Assembly: GCA_016765135.1 (NCBI GenBank)
Contig: JAESQN010000037.1
Span: forward strand, 1-64,000
DNA from: Robiginitomaculum sp.
GTDB lineage: Bacteria > Pseudomonadota > Alphaproteobacteria > Caulobacterales > Maricaulaceae
Length of the DNA: 64,000 nucleotides
Reading direction: 5' to 3'
The position numbers were made by a program, and so were the translations under genes. The notes under the pieces are model-generated. The model saw only the letters and a list, made by a program, of their open reading frames with translations. It was not told the origin of the DNA and did not search any database. Within the stretch, counting starts at the first letter, position 1. Each line of letters starts with the position of its first letter. Shown here piece by piece: positions 9,110 to 17,987 of the stretch.

Positions 9110-10361
9110 TTGTATTTAGTGTGGTCATGGTCAGCTCCAGCTTAATATTGAGAGGTTCGCCTGTATCAGGTGCGCTTAATGTGGCACATTTAAGGATGGA
9201 ATGTAATCGTTCCGAAACGGGCTGTAGCTGTTCTGCTGCCTGCCCAGGAAAAGCTATGGCAAATACATTGGTTTCGATGCGCGCCGTGATGTCTTGCAAA
9301 CGCACCAGGTTTTTAATCATAATGCCAATTTGGCTAAATGAAGCGCCAATGGCAAAGTCAGAATCGAAACCATCATCAGGAGAAATCCGGATTAGACACA
9401 AAGTAACTGGCAGGTTTTGGACGTCGTAAAATTTTACGACACGGGACAAATGAGCACTAAAGAAGGATTTGTTGAACAATTGTGTCGAAGTGTCCACACA
9501 GACTTCACCGCCAAGCACGCTAAATTCGTCTTTAAGCATTGAATGCATACGGTGAAAATTGGCTTGTTCAAGCACGCGGGCGCTTATGTCCCCCAGGGGT
9601 GCGCTGGCATCTATAATATCATTCATGCCTGCGCTGTAGACCGCTTTCTGCTCTTTGGCGGTTATTTTATTCGCCAATAGCAATGCGGGAACATGGTATA
9701 GCTTGGCATTTTTACGCATGGTTTGGGTAACGGAGAGGGCCGAATCCATAGACACCAGCCCGTTCATAACAACCGCATCAAATGTTTGCTCGTACAAATA
9801 ATCAAAGGCCGTAAATGAGGTAAAAGCAGCGACAACCCTGACGTTTTTGCGTTGCAAAGCATTGATAATAACCATGAATTCAGGTGAAGCTTTGCCGATG
9901 AACAGGATGTTGAACGGATCTTTTTCTTGTATTTGTGGTCGTTGGTGAGAGATACCAAAATCTTGCTCAAGCGTTTGCAGGCGCAATTTGATTTCTTGCT
10001 CCATACTAGCCAACCGCGTCAAGCCAATTGTCCGAAGCACAATTTGAGCCGGATGGTAGGGGGAGATTAAAATGGAGTCGAACTTGTCATCTTGAAGGGG
10101 CGGGGTTGTTTGCATCAAGGCTAGAACAGGAATATTCAAACCAACATAGCGAGCTTTAGCGCCAATCAATAGCCTGTCCATTTGAGCGGACGGTTTTTCA
10201 ACTATGACCACGATAGCAACTGGGGCACGGTCAGGTAATTTACTCCTGCCTGGGAGAAGAGTAATCGGTGAAAATCCACGTTCCACAAACGCAGATATAA
10301 GTGCATCCGGCGCAGCCAGTGCGTCGGATAAAATCAATACGGTTTTCACCAGTTCGGTCAT
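9084..10361 (-). CDS. PopA/PleD-like receiver-receiver-degenerate GGDEF protein
   Basis: A 425-residue protein from the ATG at 10361. It shows two CheY-like receiver folds (about 5-115 and 150-270) followed by a GGDEF-fold domain (about 285-415). The catalytic GGDEF is replaced by ETNVF at 363-367, so it should not make c-di-GMP. The inhibitory-site motif RxxD is kept as R354-L-Q-D357, nine residues before the signature as in active cyclases. The expected phosphoacceptor aspartates look lost: VVIVEKP (E55) and VVMNG (N200). This combination resembles Caulobacter PopA, a c-di-GMP effector in the CtrA degradation pathway. Longer starts exist at 10394 and 10445 without better ribosome sites. It is not an active PleD. 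Confidence 0.75.
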   Translation of the reverse strand: MTELVKTVLILSDALAAPDALISAFVERGFSPITLLPGRSKLPDRAPVAIVVIVEKPSAQMDRLLIGAKARYVGLNIPVLALMQTTPPLQDDKFDSILISPYHPAQIVLRTIGLTRLASMEQEIKLRLQTLEQDFGISHQRPQIQEKDPFNILFIGKASPEFMVIINALQRKNVRVVAAFTSFTAFDYLYEQTFDAVVMNGLVSMDSALSVTQTMRKNAKLYHVPALLLANKITAKEQKAVYSAGMNDIIDASAPLGDISARVLEQANFHRMHSMLKDEFSVLGGEVCVDTSTQLFNKSFFSAHLSRVVKFYDVQNLPVTLCLIRISPDDGFDSDFAIGASFSQIGIMIKNLVRLQDITARIETNVFAIAFPGQAAEQLQPVSERLHSILKCATLSAPDTGEPLNIKLELTMTTLNTNVSQTSAA

Positions 10362-10471
10362 AATAGGCGCCCAATACGAATCGTTTCTCCGCATTATACA
10401 AAGATGAGCGTTACCCGGATGTAAACAACTCCGAAACTCTTGCAAATAATCGCAGGTGTTGTAGCAATCCT

Positions 10472-10676
10472 AATATCCCCGATAGCTCGTTACCCCTCAC
10501 CTTGTTCCTCTCCCAAAAGGAGAGGAGACGTTAACATAACCCTTCGTGTTTACGGGATTTGATTGATAGAACCTTCGTAACTCTCTGGTGCACCAACTAA
10601 AAAAGGCAGTTGTCACACCGTCTCCTCTCCCCATTTTTCATGCAAGAAGGGGGAGAGGAACAAGGTGAGGGGTAAC
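10472..10676. repeat. Family A palindromic repeat, copy 1
   Basis: A non-coding element of about 200 bases with near-perfect terminal inverted repeats: GTTACCCCTCACCTTG from 10489 and its complement ending at 10676. It matches a second copy at 61985-62172 over its whole length, including the inner block GATAGAACCTTCGTAACT. It fills the gap between rne and the PopA-like gene. The structure suggests a MITE-like mobile repeat; no transposase is linked. Confidence 0.85.
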
Positions 10677-10720
10677 GGGCTTGAGGGGATTACAATATTT
10701 TCCACCTCAACTCTTACATT

Positions 10721-13297
10721 TTATCCAAATGGATTGCGTTTTTGCCACCAGCCAGACTTTTTTGGGCTGCTGTCTTTTGGTTTCTTTTCTTTTTGGTCTT
10801 TGTCTTTGACAGCTTTATCTTTGGTCGTTTTGCTTTCTTTAACGGGCTTAGGCTTTGCTTTGGCCGTTGGTTTGGTTTCGGCTTTTGGTTTCGCCGCCTT
10901 TACTGGTTTAGCTTTTTCTACCTTTGGTTTTTTATCAGTGGCAGGTTTTTTGCGGGCAGGTGTTTTCGTCGCTTTACTTTCCTCGGCACCAGCTTTCGCA
11001 GCTTTTTTCGCGGCGGGTTTACGTCTGCGTGTTGTCTTCTTTTCGGCAGGCTCTTGCGCTTCCGGCTTTGTACTCTCTGGTTTCTTGCGTGCAGATTTTG
11101 CGCGGGTGGGTTTCTTTGACGCTTTTTCGTCAGTTGGCGCTTTTTTGGCCGCAGGTTTATCGGTTTGACCCTCAGCACCTTTGACAGCTTTGTCTTGAGC
11201 GGTTTGATCAATATTGGTTTCTACCGCTTCATTTGTCGCGTTTGCATCATGATTTTGATTGCCGCGACGCCTACGACCACCGCGCCTGCCGCGCCGTCTT
11301 TTGCTCTTGGATGGTTTATTGTTATCATCCGTGTCGGATTGTTCAGCATGGTTTTTTCCGCCGTCTTGCTGGCTGTTTTGTTGCCCGCTTTGCTGCCCAC
11401 TTTGCTGCCCACTTTGTTGTTTATTGCGGGCTTTATTGCCGCCTCTGGAACGCCGGGAATTACTAGACTTACGGTGTTCCTTGGCGATTTCTTCCAAAGG
11501 ATCCGCACCTACATCCGCTTTTTTCCCAAGCCGTTCAATTTCAAAAGCTGGACGGATTAAACTTGGATCAGCAACAATTTCGGCAAACATGCCGTTCCCG
11601 GCTTCGATTTCGTTCAGGAGATCTCGTTTTTCATTGAGCAGATATTGCGCAACGGCAGGCGTTACTTTGATGCGGATACGTTTGCTATGTCCGCGTATGC
11701 CTTCTTCTTTAATCGCACGTAGTGCCTTGAGCGCACTGGAATCTATCGAGCGTTTACGCCCGACACCATCGCAATGCTCGCAGGAGGCTGAGGAGCCTTC
11801 AAGCAGGCTGCGGCGGCGGCGTTGCCGGGATAATTCCATCAAGCCAAATTGGGATATTTTGCTCATTTGTACCCTGGCACGGTCATCGGCGAGGGCATCG
11901 CGCATTCTTTTTTCAACCGCACGGTTATTACGGTGCTGATCCATGTCAATGAAATCGATCACCACCAGTCCAGCCAAATCACGCAGGCGCATTTGGCGGG
12001 CAACTTCGTCGGCCGCTTCCAGATTGGTTTTAAGGGCCGTGCGCTCCACATTGCGCTCTTTGGTCGAACGCCCGGAGTTAACATCAACGGACACCAAAGC
12101 TTCGGTAGGATGAATGACCAAATAACCGCCTGAACGCAATTGCGCGACGGGTTCGAGACAAGCTTCGATTTGGCTTTCCACCTGAAAACGCAAAAACAGA
12201 GGGATGTCCTCTTTATAGGGCTGCACATTTTTCGCGTGGCTCGGCATGAGTAATTTCATGAAATCTTTGGCCAGACGGTAGGCGTCATCACCCTGCACAT
12301 AAACTTTTTCGATGTCCTTGCCGTAAAGATCGCGGATGGAACGTTTCACCAGATTGGCTTCTTCGTGGATTAGGGTGGGAGCGACGCTTTTTAGCGTAGT
12401 TTTACGGATAGTGTCCCATAATTTGGACAAGTATAGATAATCACGTTTAATCTCGGTCTTGGTGCGTTTGGCACCAGCGGTGCGGACAATCAGGCCCATG
12501 CCTTGGGGGACAGACAATTCGCTCATGACGGATTTCAACCGTTTGCGGTCTGAACCATTGGCGATTTTACGCGAAATGCCGCCGCCGCGTGGAGTGTTGG
12601 GCATTAGAACGCAATAGCGGCCTGCAAGAGATAGATATGTCGTCAGCGCCGCGCCTTTATTGCCGCGTTCTTCCTTGACGGCCTGCACCAACAAAATTTG
12701 CCCGCGCTTAACCACTTCCTGGATTTTATAGCGCCGTTTGGCCATACGCTTGCGGCGTGCGCCGTGCATTTTTTCTTGCTCGGCTTCAACCTCTGCATCT
12801 GCGGCGTCGACAATATCCTCTTCGCTTTCATCAGCGCCGTCATTATCAGCACCGTCATTTTCGTCGTCAGTATTGTCTTCTTCAGTATCGTCCGCATCAT
12901 CATTTTGGTCGTCATCATCGTCTTTAGTGACCGATTTCTTTCTGCCACCTTTTTTTGCGGACGGTTTTTTCTTCAGGTTTTCTTCCTCATCCTCCTCGTC
13001 CTGCAAGCTTTCAGCCTGCTCTGCGGCCAGTAAGACCGCACGGTCTTCGTGGGGGATTTGGTAGTAATCAGGGTGGATTTCCGAAAAGGCCAGAAAGCCG
13101 TGACGGTTGCCGCCATATTCGACAAAGGCAGCCTGTAAAGACGGCTCTACCCGTGTAACACGGGCGAGATAAACATTTCCGCGTATTTGCCGCTTGGCGG
13201 CGCTTTCAAAATCAAGATCTTCGAGGCGGGTTCCGTCGACCACAGCCACACGGGTTTCTTCCGGGTGGGAGGCGTCGATCAACATTGTTCGTGGCAT
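10721..13297 (-). CDS. rne: Ribonuclease E
   Basis: Essential endoribonuclease and degradosome scaffold. The start at 13297 (MPRTMLIDASHPEE after GGAGAATTTT) gives 858 residues; an upstream frame adding 37 residues lacks family similarity. The S1 RNA-binding domain (about 36-200) is split by a highly acidic, Asp/Glu-rich insert of roughly 100 residues, seen in alphaproteobacterial RNase E. The catalytic core follows, including VDVNSGR and VIDFIDMD for the metal-binding aspartates, and the Zn-link CEHC in SCEHCDGVGRKRS. The last 230 residues are disordered, Lys/Arg/Ala-rich, with SGQQ repeats and an R-rich RRGRRGGRRRRG patch. The long upstream gap may serve autoregulation. Confidence 0.96.
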   Translation of the reverse strand: MPRTMLIDASHPEETRVAVVDGTRLEDLDFESAAKRQIRGNVYLARVTRVEPSLQAAFVEYGGNRHGFLAFSEIHPDYYQIPHEDRAVLLAAEQAESLQDEEDEEENLKKKPSAKKGGRKKSVTKDDDDDQNDDADDTEEDNTDDENDGADNDGADESEEDIVDAADAEVEAEQEKMHGARRKRMAKRRYKIQEVVKRGQILLVQAVKEERGNKGAALTTYLSLAGRYCVLMPNTPRGGGISRKIANGSDRKRLKSVMSELSVPQGMGLIVRTAGAKRTKTEIKRDYLYLSKLWDTIRKTTLKSVAPTLIHEEANLVKRSIRDLYGKDIEKVYVQGDDAYRLAKDFMKLLMPSHAKNVQPYKEDIPLFLRFQVESQIEACLEPVAQLRSGGYLVIHPTEALVSVDVNSGRSTKERNVERTALKTNLEAADEVARQMRLRDLAGLVVIDFIDMDQHRNNRAVEKRMRDALADDRARVQMSKISQFGLMELSRQRRRRSLLEGSSASCEHCDGVGRKRSIDSSALKALRAIKEEGIRGHSKRIRIKVTPAVAQYLLNEKRDLLNEIEAGNGMFAEIVADPSLIRPAFEIERLGKKADVGADPLEEIAKEHRKSSNSRRSRGGNKARNKQQSGQQSGQQSGQQNSQQDGGKNHAEQSDTDDNNKPSKSKRRRGRRGGRRRRGNQNHDANATNEAVETNIDQTAQDKAVKGAEGQTDKPAAKKAPTDEKASKKPTRAKSARKKPESTKPEAQEPAEKKTTRRRKPAAKKAAKAGAEESKATKTPARKKPATDKKPKVEKAKPVKAAKPKAETKPTAKAKPKPVKESKTTKDKAVKDKDQKEKKPKDSSPKKSGWWQKRNPFG

Positions 13298-13779
13298 AAA
13301 ATTCTCCGAAGCTGCTTTTTCTCCGGTGGACAAACGGACTTTGGGCGCGATCCTCATCAATGGGGATGAGCGCCAGCCGTGTTCCAGGGTGGAGTGCATT
13401 AAGTGCAAGCAGCTTAATATGTGTTAAAATCTGTACGTTAAGTACGTGTAAGTGTGCATAAATCCGGGCAAACACGACAAGCGCAGGTTTGCCTGCGCCA
13501 TTGTTATGGTCGAATGTGAATGGATTTTGCATAAATTTCCAAGTTTAGTTCTAGAAGTTTAGCTCTAGAATAGAGCGTTAGTTTTCATAGGGTTGGCGAG
13601 TCGCGCCGATACCCAAGGTTCAGGTTGTGGCACATAAACCTCAATATTGCCAATAGGAAATCGTGTTTATGTGAAAATACCCTGTTTATGTGAAAATACT
13701 GTGGCACATGAGCCGTTTAGCCCTGTTGTTTTTTCAAATCGTAACCTTTCATCAAATATCTACAGGCAATAGGGTTGCT
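13298..13779. promoter_or_regulatory. Divergent regulatory region rne / amiC
   Basis: About 480 bases without a convincing gene between divergently transcribed rne and amiC. A GCGCAGG-TTTG-CCTGCGC hairpin lies at 13481-13498, in the probable rne leader. A 17-bp direct repeat TGTTTATGTGAAAATAC occurs at 13664-13680 and 13683-13699 on the amiC side, and two short TCTAGAA-containing repeats lie near 13550-13575. Known RNase E genes are autoregulated through a long 5' leader, which fits the size of this gap. Confidence 0.45.
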
Positions 13780-15033
13780 ATGACGTTAATTTTATTAACA
13801 TTGCGGTTGTCCCTATTGGTCAGGTTGTCCGCCTTAGCGATGGTGTTGGTTGGCTTAATGGCTCCAGGCAGCACGGCTTATGCTCGCATGTCAAAAATAT
13901 CAATATATGAGGATAGCTTATATATAAGCGAGACAGGTAGGACGCACCTTCGTCTCCAGGTGAATGTAAAAAGCGCCCCAAATGTATTTTTTATGGCAGG
14001 TGACAAGCCCCGTATTGTCATTGATTTCAAAGGGGCGGAACTCGGCAAAGCTTTGGTGAAACAGGCAGACGGCAAGACCTATTTTGCCGGATCGGGAGGC
14101 ATAACCAAGCTTAGGTTCGCCCGGCGCGGTGAGCGGGATATACGGTTTGTTGCTGATATGGCGCAGGGTGCGAAATACTTATCCCATAGTTATGCTAATG
14201 AGATTTTGGAGGTTGTAATCAGCTATCAAGACGGCAGCAAGGATGTTAGCCCTTATACCGTCCGTGCGGGCGGACTGCCGACCCCGCGTTTAAAACCGGG
14301 TTTGCGCGTTCAAACACGCGGCGGTATTCCCGTGCCGCGCTTGAAAACTTCTCGCCGCAAACATTTCGTCAAAAAACCAATTATTGTGATTGACCCTGGA
14401 CATGGTGGCAGGGACCCGGGCGCGGTTGGGGCAGCGCGGGTGATAGAGGAGCATGTTACTTTGAAGGCGGCCATAGAGTTGCGCAAGCAGTTGCTGGCAG
14501 GCGGCAAGTATAAAGTCGTATTGACGCGCACTCGCGACATTTATGTTGATCATGACAAACGTGTCTTGATAGCGCGAAAAGCGGGCGCGGATTTATTTAT
14601 TTCCCTGCACGCGGATTCGTTGAAAAGCTCAACAGCGCGGGGGGCGTCCGTTTATACCTTGTCCAGCCGAGCGGAAGCCAGAACCCACAAGATTGTCAAA
14701 GGACAAAACTGGGTGCTTGATGTTGATCTGGCTTCAACATCGGCTCCGGTTGGCAATATATTGGTTGATTTGGCGCAAAGAAAAACCCTAACAAGATCAG
14801 AGCGGTTTTCAGATATCCTCATCCCCGAATTGAAAAAAAGCTCTAAACTCCTGAACAATACCCACCGCCGCGCCGGGTTTTACGTGCTTTTGGCCCCCGA
14901 CGTCCCGGCGGTTTTGTTGGAGATGGGGTTTTTATCAAATCCACAAGACGAAAAGCTCCTGAACACCGCCGCTCACCGAAAGAAACTGATGAAAAGTGTC
15001 GTTCGCGCCATAGATAAATATTTCGCGCAATAA
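13780..15033 (+). CDS. amiC: N-acetylmuramoyl-L-alanine amidase
   Basis: Periplasmic zinc amidase that cleaves the lactyl-alanine bond of peptidoglycan during daughter-cell separation. The start at 13780 gives 417 residues with a signal peptide ending near STAYA and an AGGG ribosome site; a GTG 90 bases upstream is less convincing. An AMIN-type targeting domain covers about 35-140. The Amidase_3 domain runs from about residue 195 to the end, with VIDPGHGGRDPG (Zn histidine), an adjacent glutamate in VIEEHV, SLHADS and the catalytic glutamate in LLEMGFLSN. mrcA follows 114 bases downstream, a conserved alphaproteobacterial pairing. Confidence 0.93.
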   Translation: MTLILLTLRLSLLVRLSALAMVLVGLMAPGSTAYARMSKISIYEDSLYISETGRTHLRLQVNVKSAPNVFFMAGDKPRIVIDFKGAELGKALVKQADGKTYFAGSGGITKLRFARRGERDIRFVADMAQGAKYLSHSYANEILEVVISYQDGSKDVSPYTVRAGGLPTPRLKPGLRVQTRGGIPVPRLKTSRRKHFVKKPIIVIDPGHGGRDPGAVGAARVIEEHVTLKAAIELRKQLLAGGKYKVVLTRTRDIYVDHDKRVLIARKAGADLFISLHADSLKSSTARGASVYTLSSRAEARTHKIVKGQNWVLDVDLASTSAPVGNILVDLAQRKTLTRSERFSDILIPELKKSSKLLNNTHRRAGFYVLLAPDVPAVLLEMGFLSNPQDEKLLNTAAHRKKLMKSVVRAIDKYFAQ

Positions 15034-15147
15034 GTTTTATGCACAAATACGGTTACATGTCAGGGTAAGAAGCTTATAGTGAGCAGATTCGCACCAGACC
15101 TTTATAAAAGCCTTATTTATGCCAAAATCTAAACCATAAAGACCAGA

Positions 15148-17955
15148 ATGAACACGAACGACCCGCAAATTATTGACGAAATCGAACCGGTTAAGTCTTC
15201 CAAATCTTCCAGGTGGCCCAAATTTTGGAAAATTGTCAAATATCTGTTTGCCACAGGCTTTGTGCTTGGGGTTTTTGCTTTGATCTTTGTTGGTGTTTTT
15301 ATTGCCCGTGCTACACGGGATTTGCCGACACTTGAGGCCGTGCAGCAATATGCGCCCGCCGTGATGTCACGGGTTCATGCTGGGGACGGCAAACTTATTG
15401 CCGAATACGGTATTGAAAAGCGGGTGTTTGTACCCATCGAATCGATCCCCAAGCAAATTCAACATGCTTTGGTCGCCTCGGAAGATCAGCGCTTTTATAC
15501 CCATGATGGTTTTGATCCCAAGGGTTTTGCGCGGGCAATGGTGGCCAATGTCGGGCACAAATTAAAGGGCCAGCGGCTTGAAGGCGGCTCGACATTGACC
15601 CAACAGGTCGCCAAGCATTTTCTGGTTGGTGATGAGCGCAATGTTGCGCGAAAAATCCGCGACATTTTCATTGCCAGGCGCATCGAAAAAGCCATCAGCA
15701 AAGACGATATTCTCGAACTTTATCTGAATGATGTCTATTTTGGTCGCAGGGCATACGGTATTGCTGGCGCGTCTTTGAATTATTTCAACAAGCCTTTGGA
15801 CAAGCTTACCCTTGGTGAAATGGCCTATCTGGCAGGGCTTGTAAAAGGGCCGGCCAATTATCAGTTGGGCACAAACAAGGAAAGAGCCATTAACCGCCGC
15901 AATTATGTCTTAAACCGTATGGCGGAAGACGGATATATTACGGCAGAACAAAAAATCGAAGCCAAGCGCGAAGATTTGGCCGTGGCCGAGCGGTTGCGCG
16001 GCGATGAATATTTGGCAGCGGAATATTTCGTGGCTGAAGTACGCAAGCAGATCAACGGTCTGTACGGCGAGGAACAACTGAATGAAGGCGGTTTGTCCAT
16101 TCGTACTACGCTGGACACAAAAATGCAATTGATGGCCCGCAAGGCATTACGGCGCGGACTGGAAATGTATGACCGTCGTCATGGCTACCGGGGGGCATTG
16201 ACCAAGCTGGACGACGGCCTAAACTGGCAAGAATTTCTCGCAGAGTTTAAACCACCAAAAGATATTGCACCTTGGCAAGTTGCGGTGGTGTTGAAGGCCG
16301 AGGGCGACGTTGCAGAAGTCGGTTTTGCCGAAGGCGCGAACGGCTCTCTCCACATCAAAGATATTGATTGGGCTAAGAAAATCACCGCAAACTTTAAGTT
16401 GGGCCCGGAGCCTAAATCTGTCACGGATGTCCTCGTCAAAGGCGATGTTGTTTTGGTCGAAGTCAAACCAAAAACCGAGTCCGGAAACGAATATAATTTG
16501 CGGCAGATTCCCGACGCCAATGGCGGTATTATCGCTATGGACCCTCATACGGGGCGGGTATTGGCGCTTGTTGGTGGTTACAGCTTTTCCCAAAGCCAGT
16601 TTAACCGCGCCACCCAGGCCTACCGGCAACCCGGATCGTCGTTCAAACCTTTCGTCTATATGGCGGCACTGGACGGCGGGATGACCCCGTCCAGCCAGAT
16701 ATTGGATGCGCCATTTGTTATTGAGCGTAATGACCGTAATGAGAACTGTGTCGAACAAGTGCGCGCAGGGCAAAGCAGACTGGTCTTTGGGCCACAAGAC
16801 CCAGAAACACCAAATCCAGCCTCTCCAGACGTTTTGTCACGGGCGCAGCTAGATGCGAACGGTAGAAAAACCGCCTGCGGGCCGGTGTTTTACAAACCTG
16901 CAAACTTTAATGCCGGGCAATGGTACGGGCTTTCCACGCTTCGGCTCGGCATTGAAAAATCACGCAACGCCATGACGGTTCGCCTCGCTAATGATATTGG
17001 CATGCGTGCGATTAGTAGATATGGCCGTAGCTTTGGCATTTATGACGAGACCAAACCCGAATTAGCTTGGGCCTTGGGGGCGGGAGAAACCACCTTGCTG
17101 CGTATGGCTTCCGCCTATGCCACCATCGTCAACGGCGGCAAGAAAGTCACGCCAACATTGCTTGACCGGGTGCAGGACAGTAAAGGCGAAACCGTATATT
17201 CCCATGACAATAGGGCATGTCCTGAATGCGCTATGGATGAATGGGGCGAGGGCATGTCGCCGCCCGAGCTTCCCGATGAACGCGAGGTCGTGGTTAGCCC
17301 CGTGACTGCGTACCAAATGACTTCCATGCTCGAAGGTGTGGTCAAACGGGGTACGGGGCAGCAAATGTTACGTCTTGACCGCCCAATGGCAGGAAAAACA
17401 GGCACGACCAATGATTTTAAAGACGCCTGGTTTATGGGGTTCTCACCGGATTTGGTGGTTGGCGTTTATGTGGGGCATGACACGCCGCGTTCTTTAGGCA
17501 CGGAAACTGGCTCTCAGGCGGCTGGCCCTATATTTAGATTTTTTATGGCAGACGCGCTCAAAGACAAGCCAAAAGTAGCGTTTCGTATCCCCGACGGTGT
17601 GTTGTTGGCCCCCGTGGATCAAGACAGTGGTGAGACGTCCTATATTGGCGCACCCAACTTCATTTATGAAGCCTTCAGGCCCGGTACGGAGCCGCGTATT
17701 GGCGACACCCGCAGAAAAATCAATGTAGGCGGCGGGGGCCGCAGCTATGACGGGTTTGATTTTGGTTTTGGCACGCAAGGAAAGCAGAACGAGCGGGCGG
17801 AGCAGCCTGCTCAAGACGGCGAAGCGCAAAACGGTGAGGATGTACCAAAACCTGCTGACGTTGATACACCAGTAGCTTTACCCCAACCAAAGCCACCTCT
17901 ACCCAAACCAGAAGATCAAGAAGATGATGTAGACCTGGACGACGGCTTGTATTAG
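15148..17955 (+). CDS. mrcA: Penicillin-binding protein 1A
   Basis: Bifunctional class A PBP that polymerises and cross-links peptidoglycan, anchored by one membrane helix at about residues 27-50. The GT51 domain has EDQRFYTHDG and GGSTLTQQVAKH with the catalytic glutamates. The transpeptidase has the SxxK serine in QPGSSFKPF, SxN as KSRNAMT and KTGTTND. An OB-like insert of about 100 residues separates the two domains. The C-terminal 90 residues are Pro/Gln/Asp-rich and probably disordered. Total length is 935 residues, on the long side for the family. It sits between amiC and prfB on the same strand. Confidence 0.96.
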   Translation: MNTNDPQIIDEIEPVKSSKSSRWPKFWKIVKYLFATGFVLGVFALIFVGVFIARATRDLPTLEAVQQYAPAVMSRVHAGDGKLIAEYGIEKRVFVPIESIPKQIQHALVASEDQRFYTHDGFDPKGFARAMVANVGHKLKGQRLEGGSTLTQQVAKHFLVGDERNVARKIRDIFIARRIEKAISKDDILELYLNDVYFGRRAYGIAGASLNYFNKPLDKLTLGEMAYLAGLVKGPANYQLGTNKERAINRRNYVLNRMAEDGYITAEQKIEAKREDLAVAERLRGDEYLAAEYFVAEVRKQINGLYGEEQLNEGGLSIRTTLDTKMQLMARKALRRGLEMYDRRHGYRGALTKLDDGLNWQEFLAEFKPPKDIAPWQVAVVLKAEGDVAEVGFAEGANGSLHIKDIDWAKKITANFKLGPEPKSVTDVLVKGDVVLVEVKPKTESGNEYNLRQIPDANGGIIAMDPHTGRVLALVGGYSFSQSQFNRATQAYRQPGSSFKPFVYMAALDGGMTPSSQILDAPFVIERNDRNENCVEQVRAGQSRLVFGPQDPETPNPASPDVLSRAQLDANGRKTACGPVFYKPANFNAGQWYGLSTLRLGIEKSRNAMTVRLANDIGMRAISRYGRSFGIYDETKPELAWALGAGETTLLRMASAYATIVNGGKKVTPTLLDRVQDSKGETVYSHDNRACPECAMDEWGEGMSPPELPDEREVVVSPVTAYQMTSMLEGVVKRGTGQQMLRLDRPMAGKTGTTNDFKDAWFMGFSPDLVVGVYVGHDTPRSLGTETGSQAAGPIFRFFMADALKDKPKVAFRIPDGVLLAPVDQDSGETSYIGAPNFIYEAFRPGTEPRIGDTRRKINVGGGGRSYDGFDFGFGTQGKQNERAEQPAQDGEAQNGEDVPKPADVDTPVALPQPKPPLPKPEDQEDDVDLDDGLY

Positions 17956-17987
17956 AAGCCTCGAACAACACACAACAAAGGTCTAAA

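Noticed and set aside
9084-10361. Active diguanylate cyclase PleD
   Set aside because: The GGDEF signature reads ETNVF and the receiver aspartates look missing, so catalysis is unlikely.
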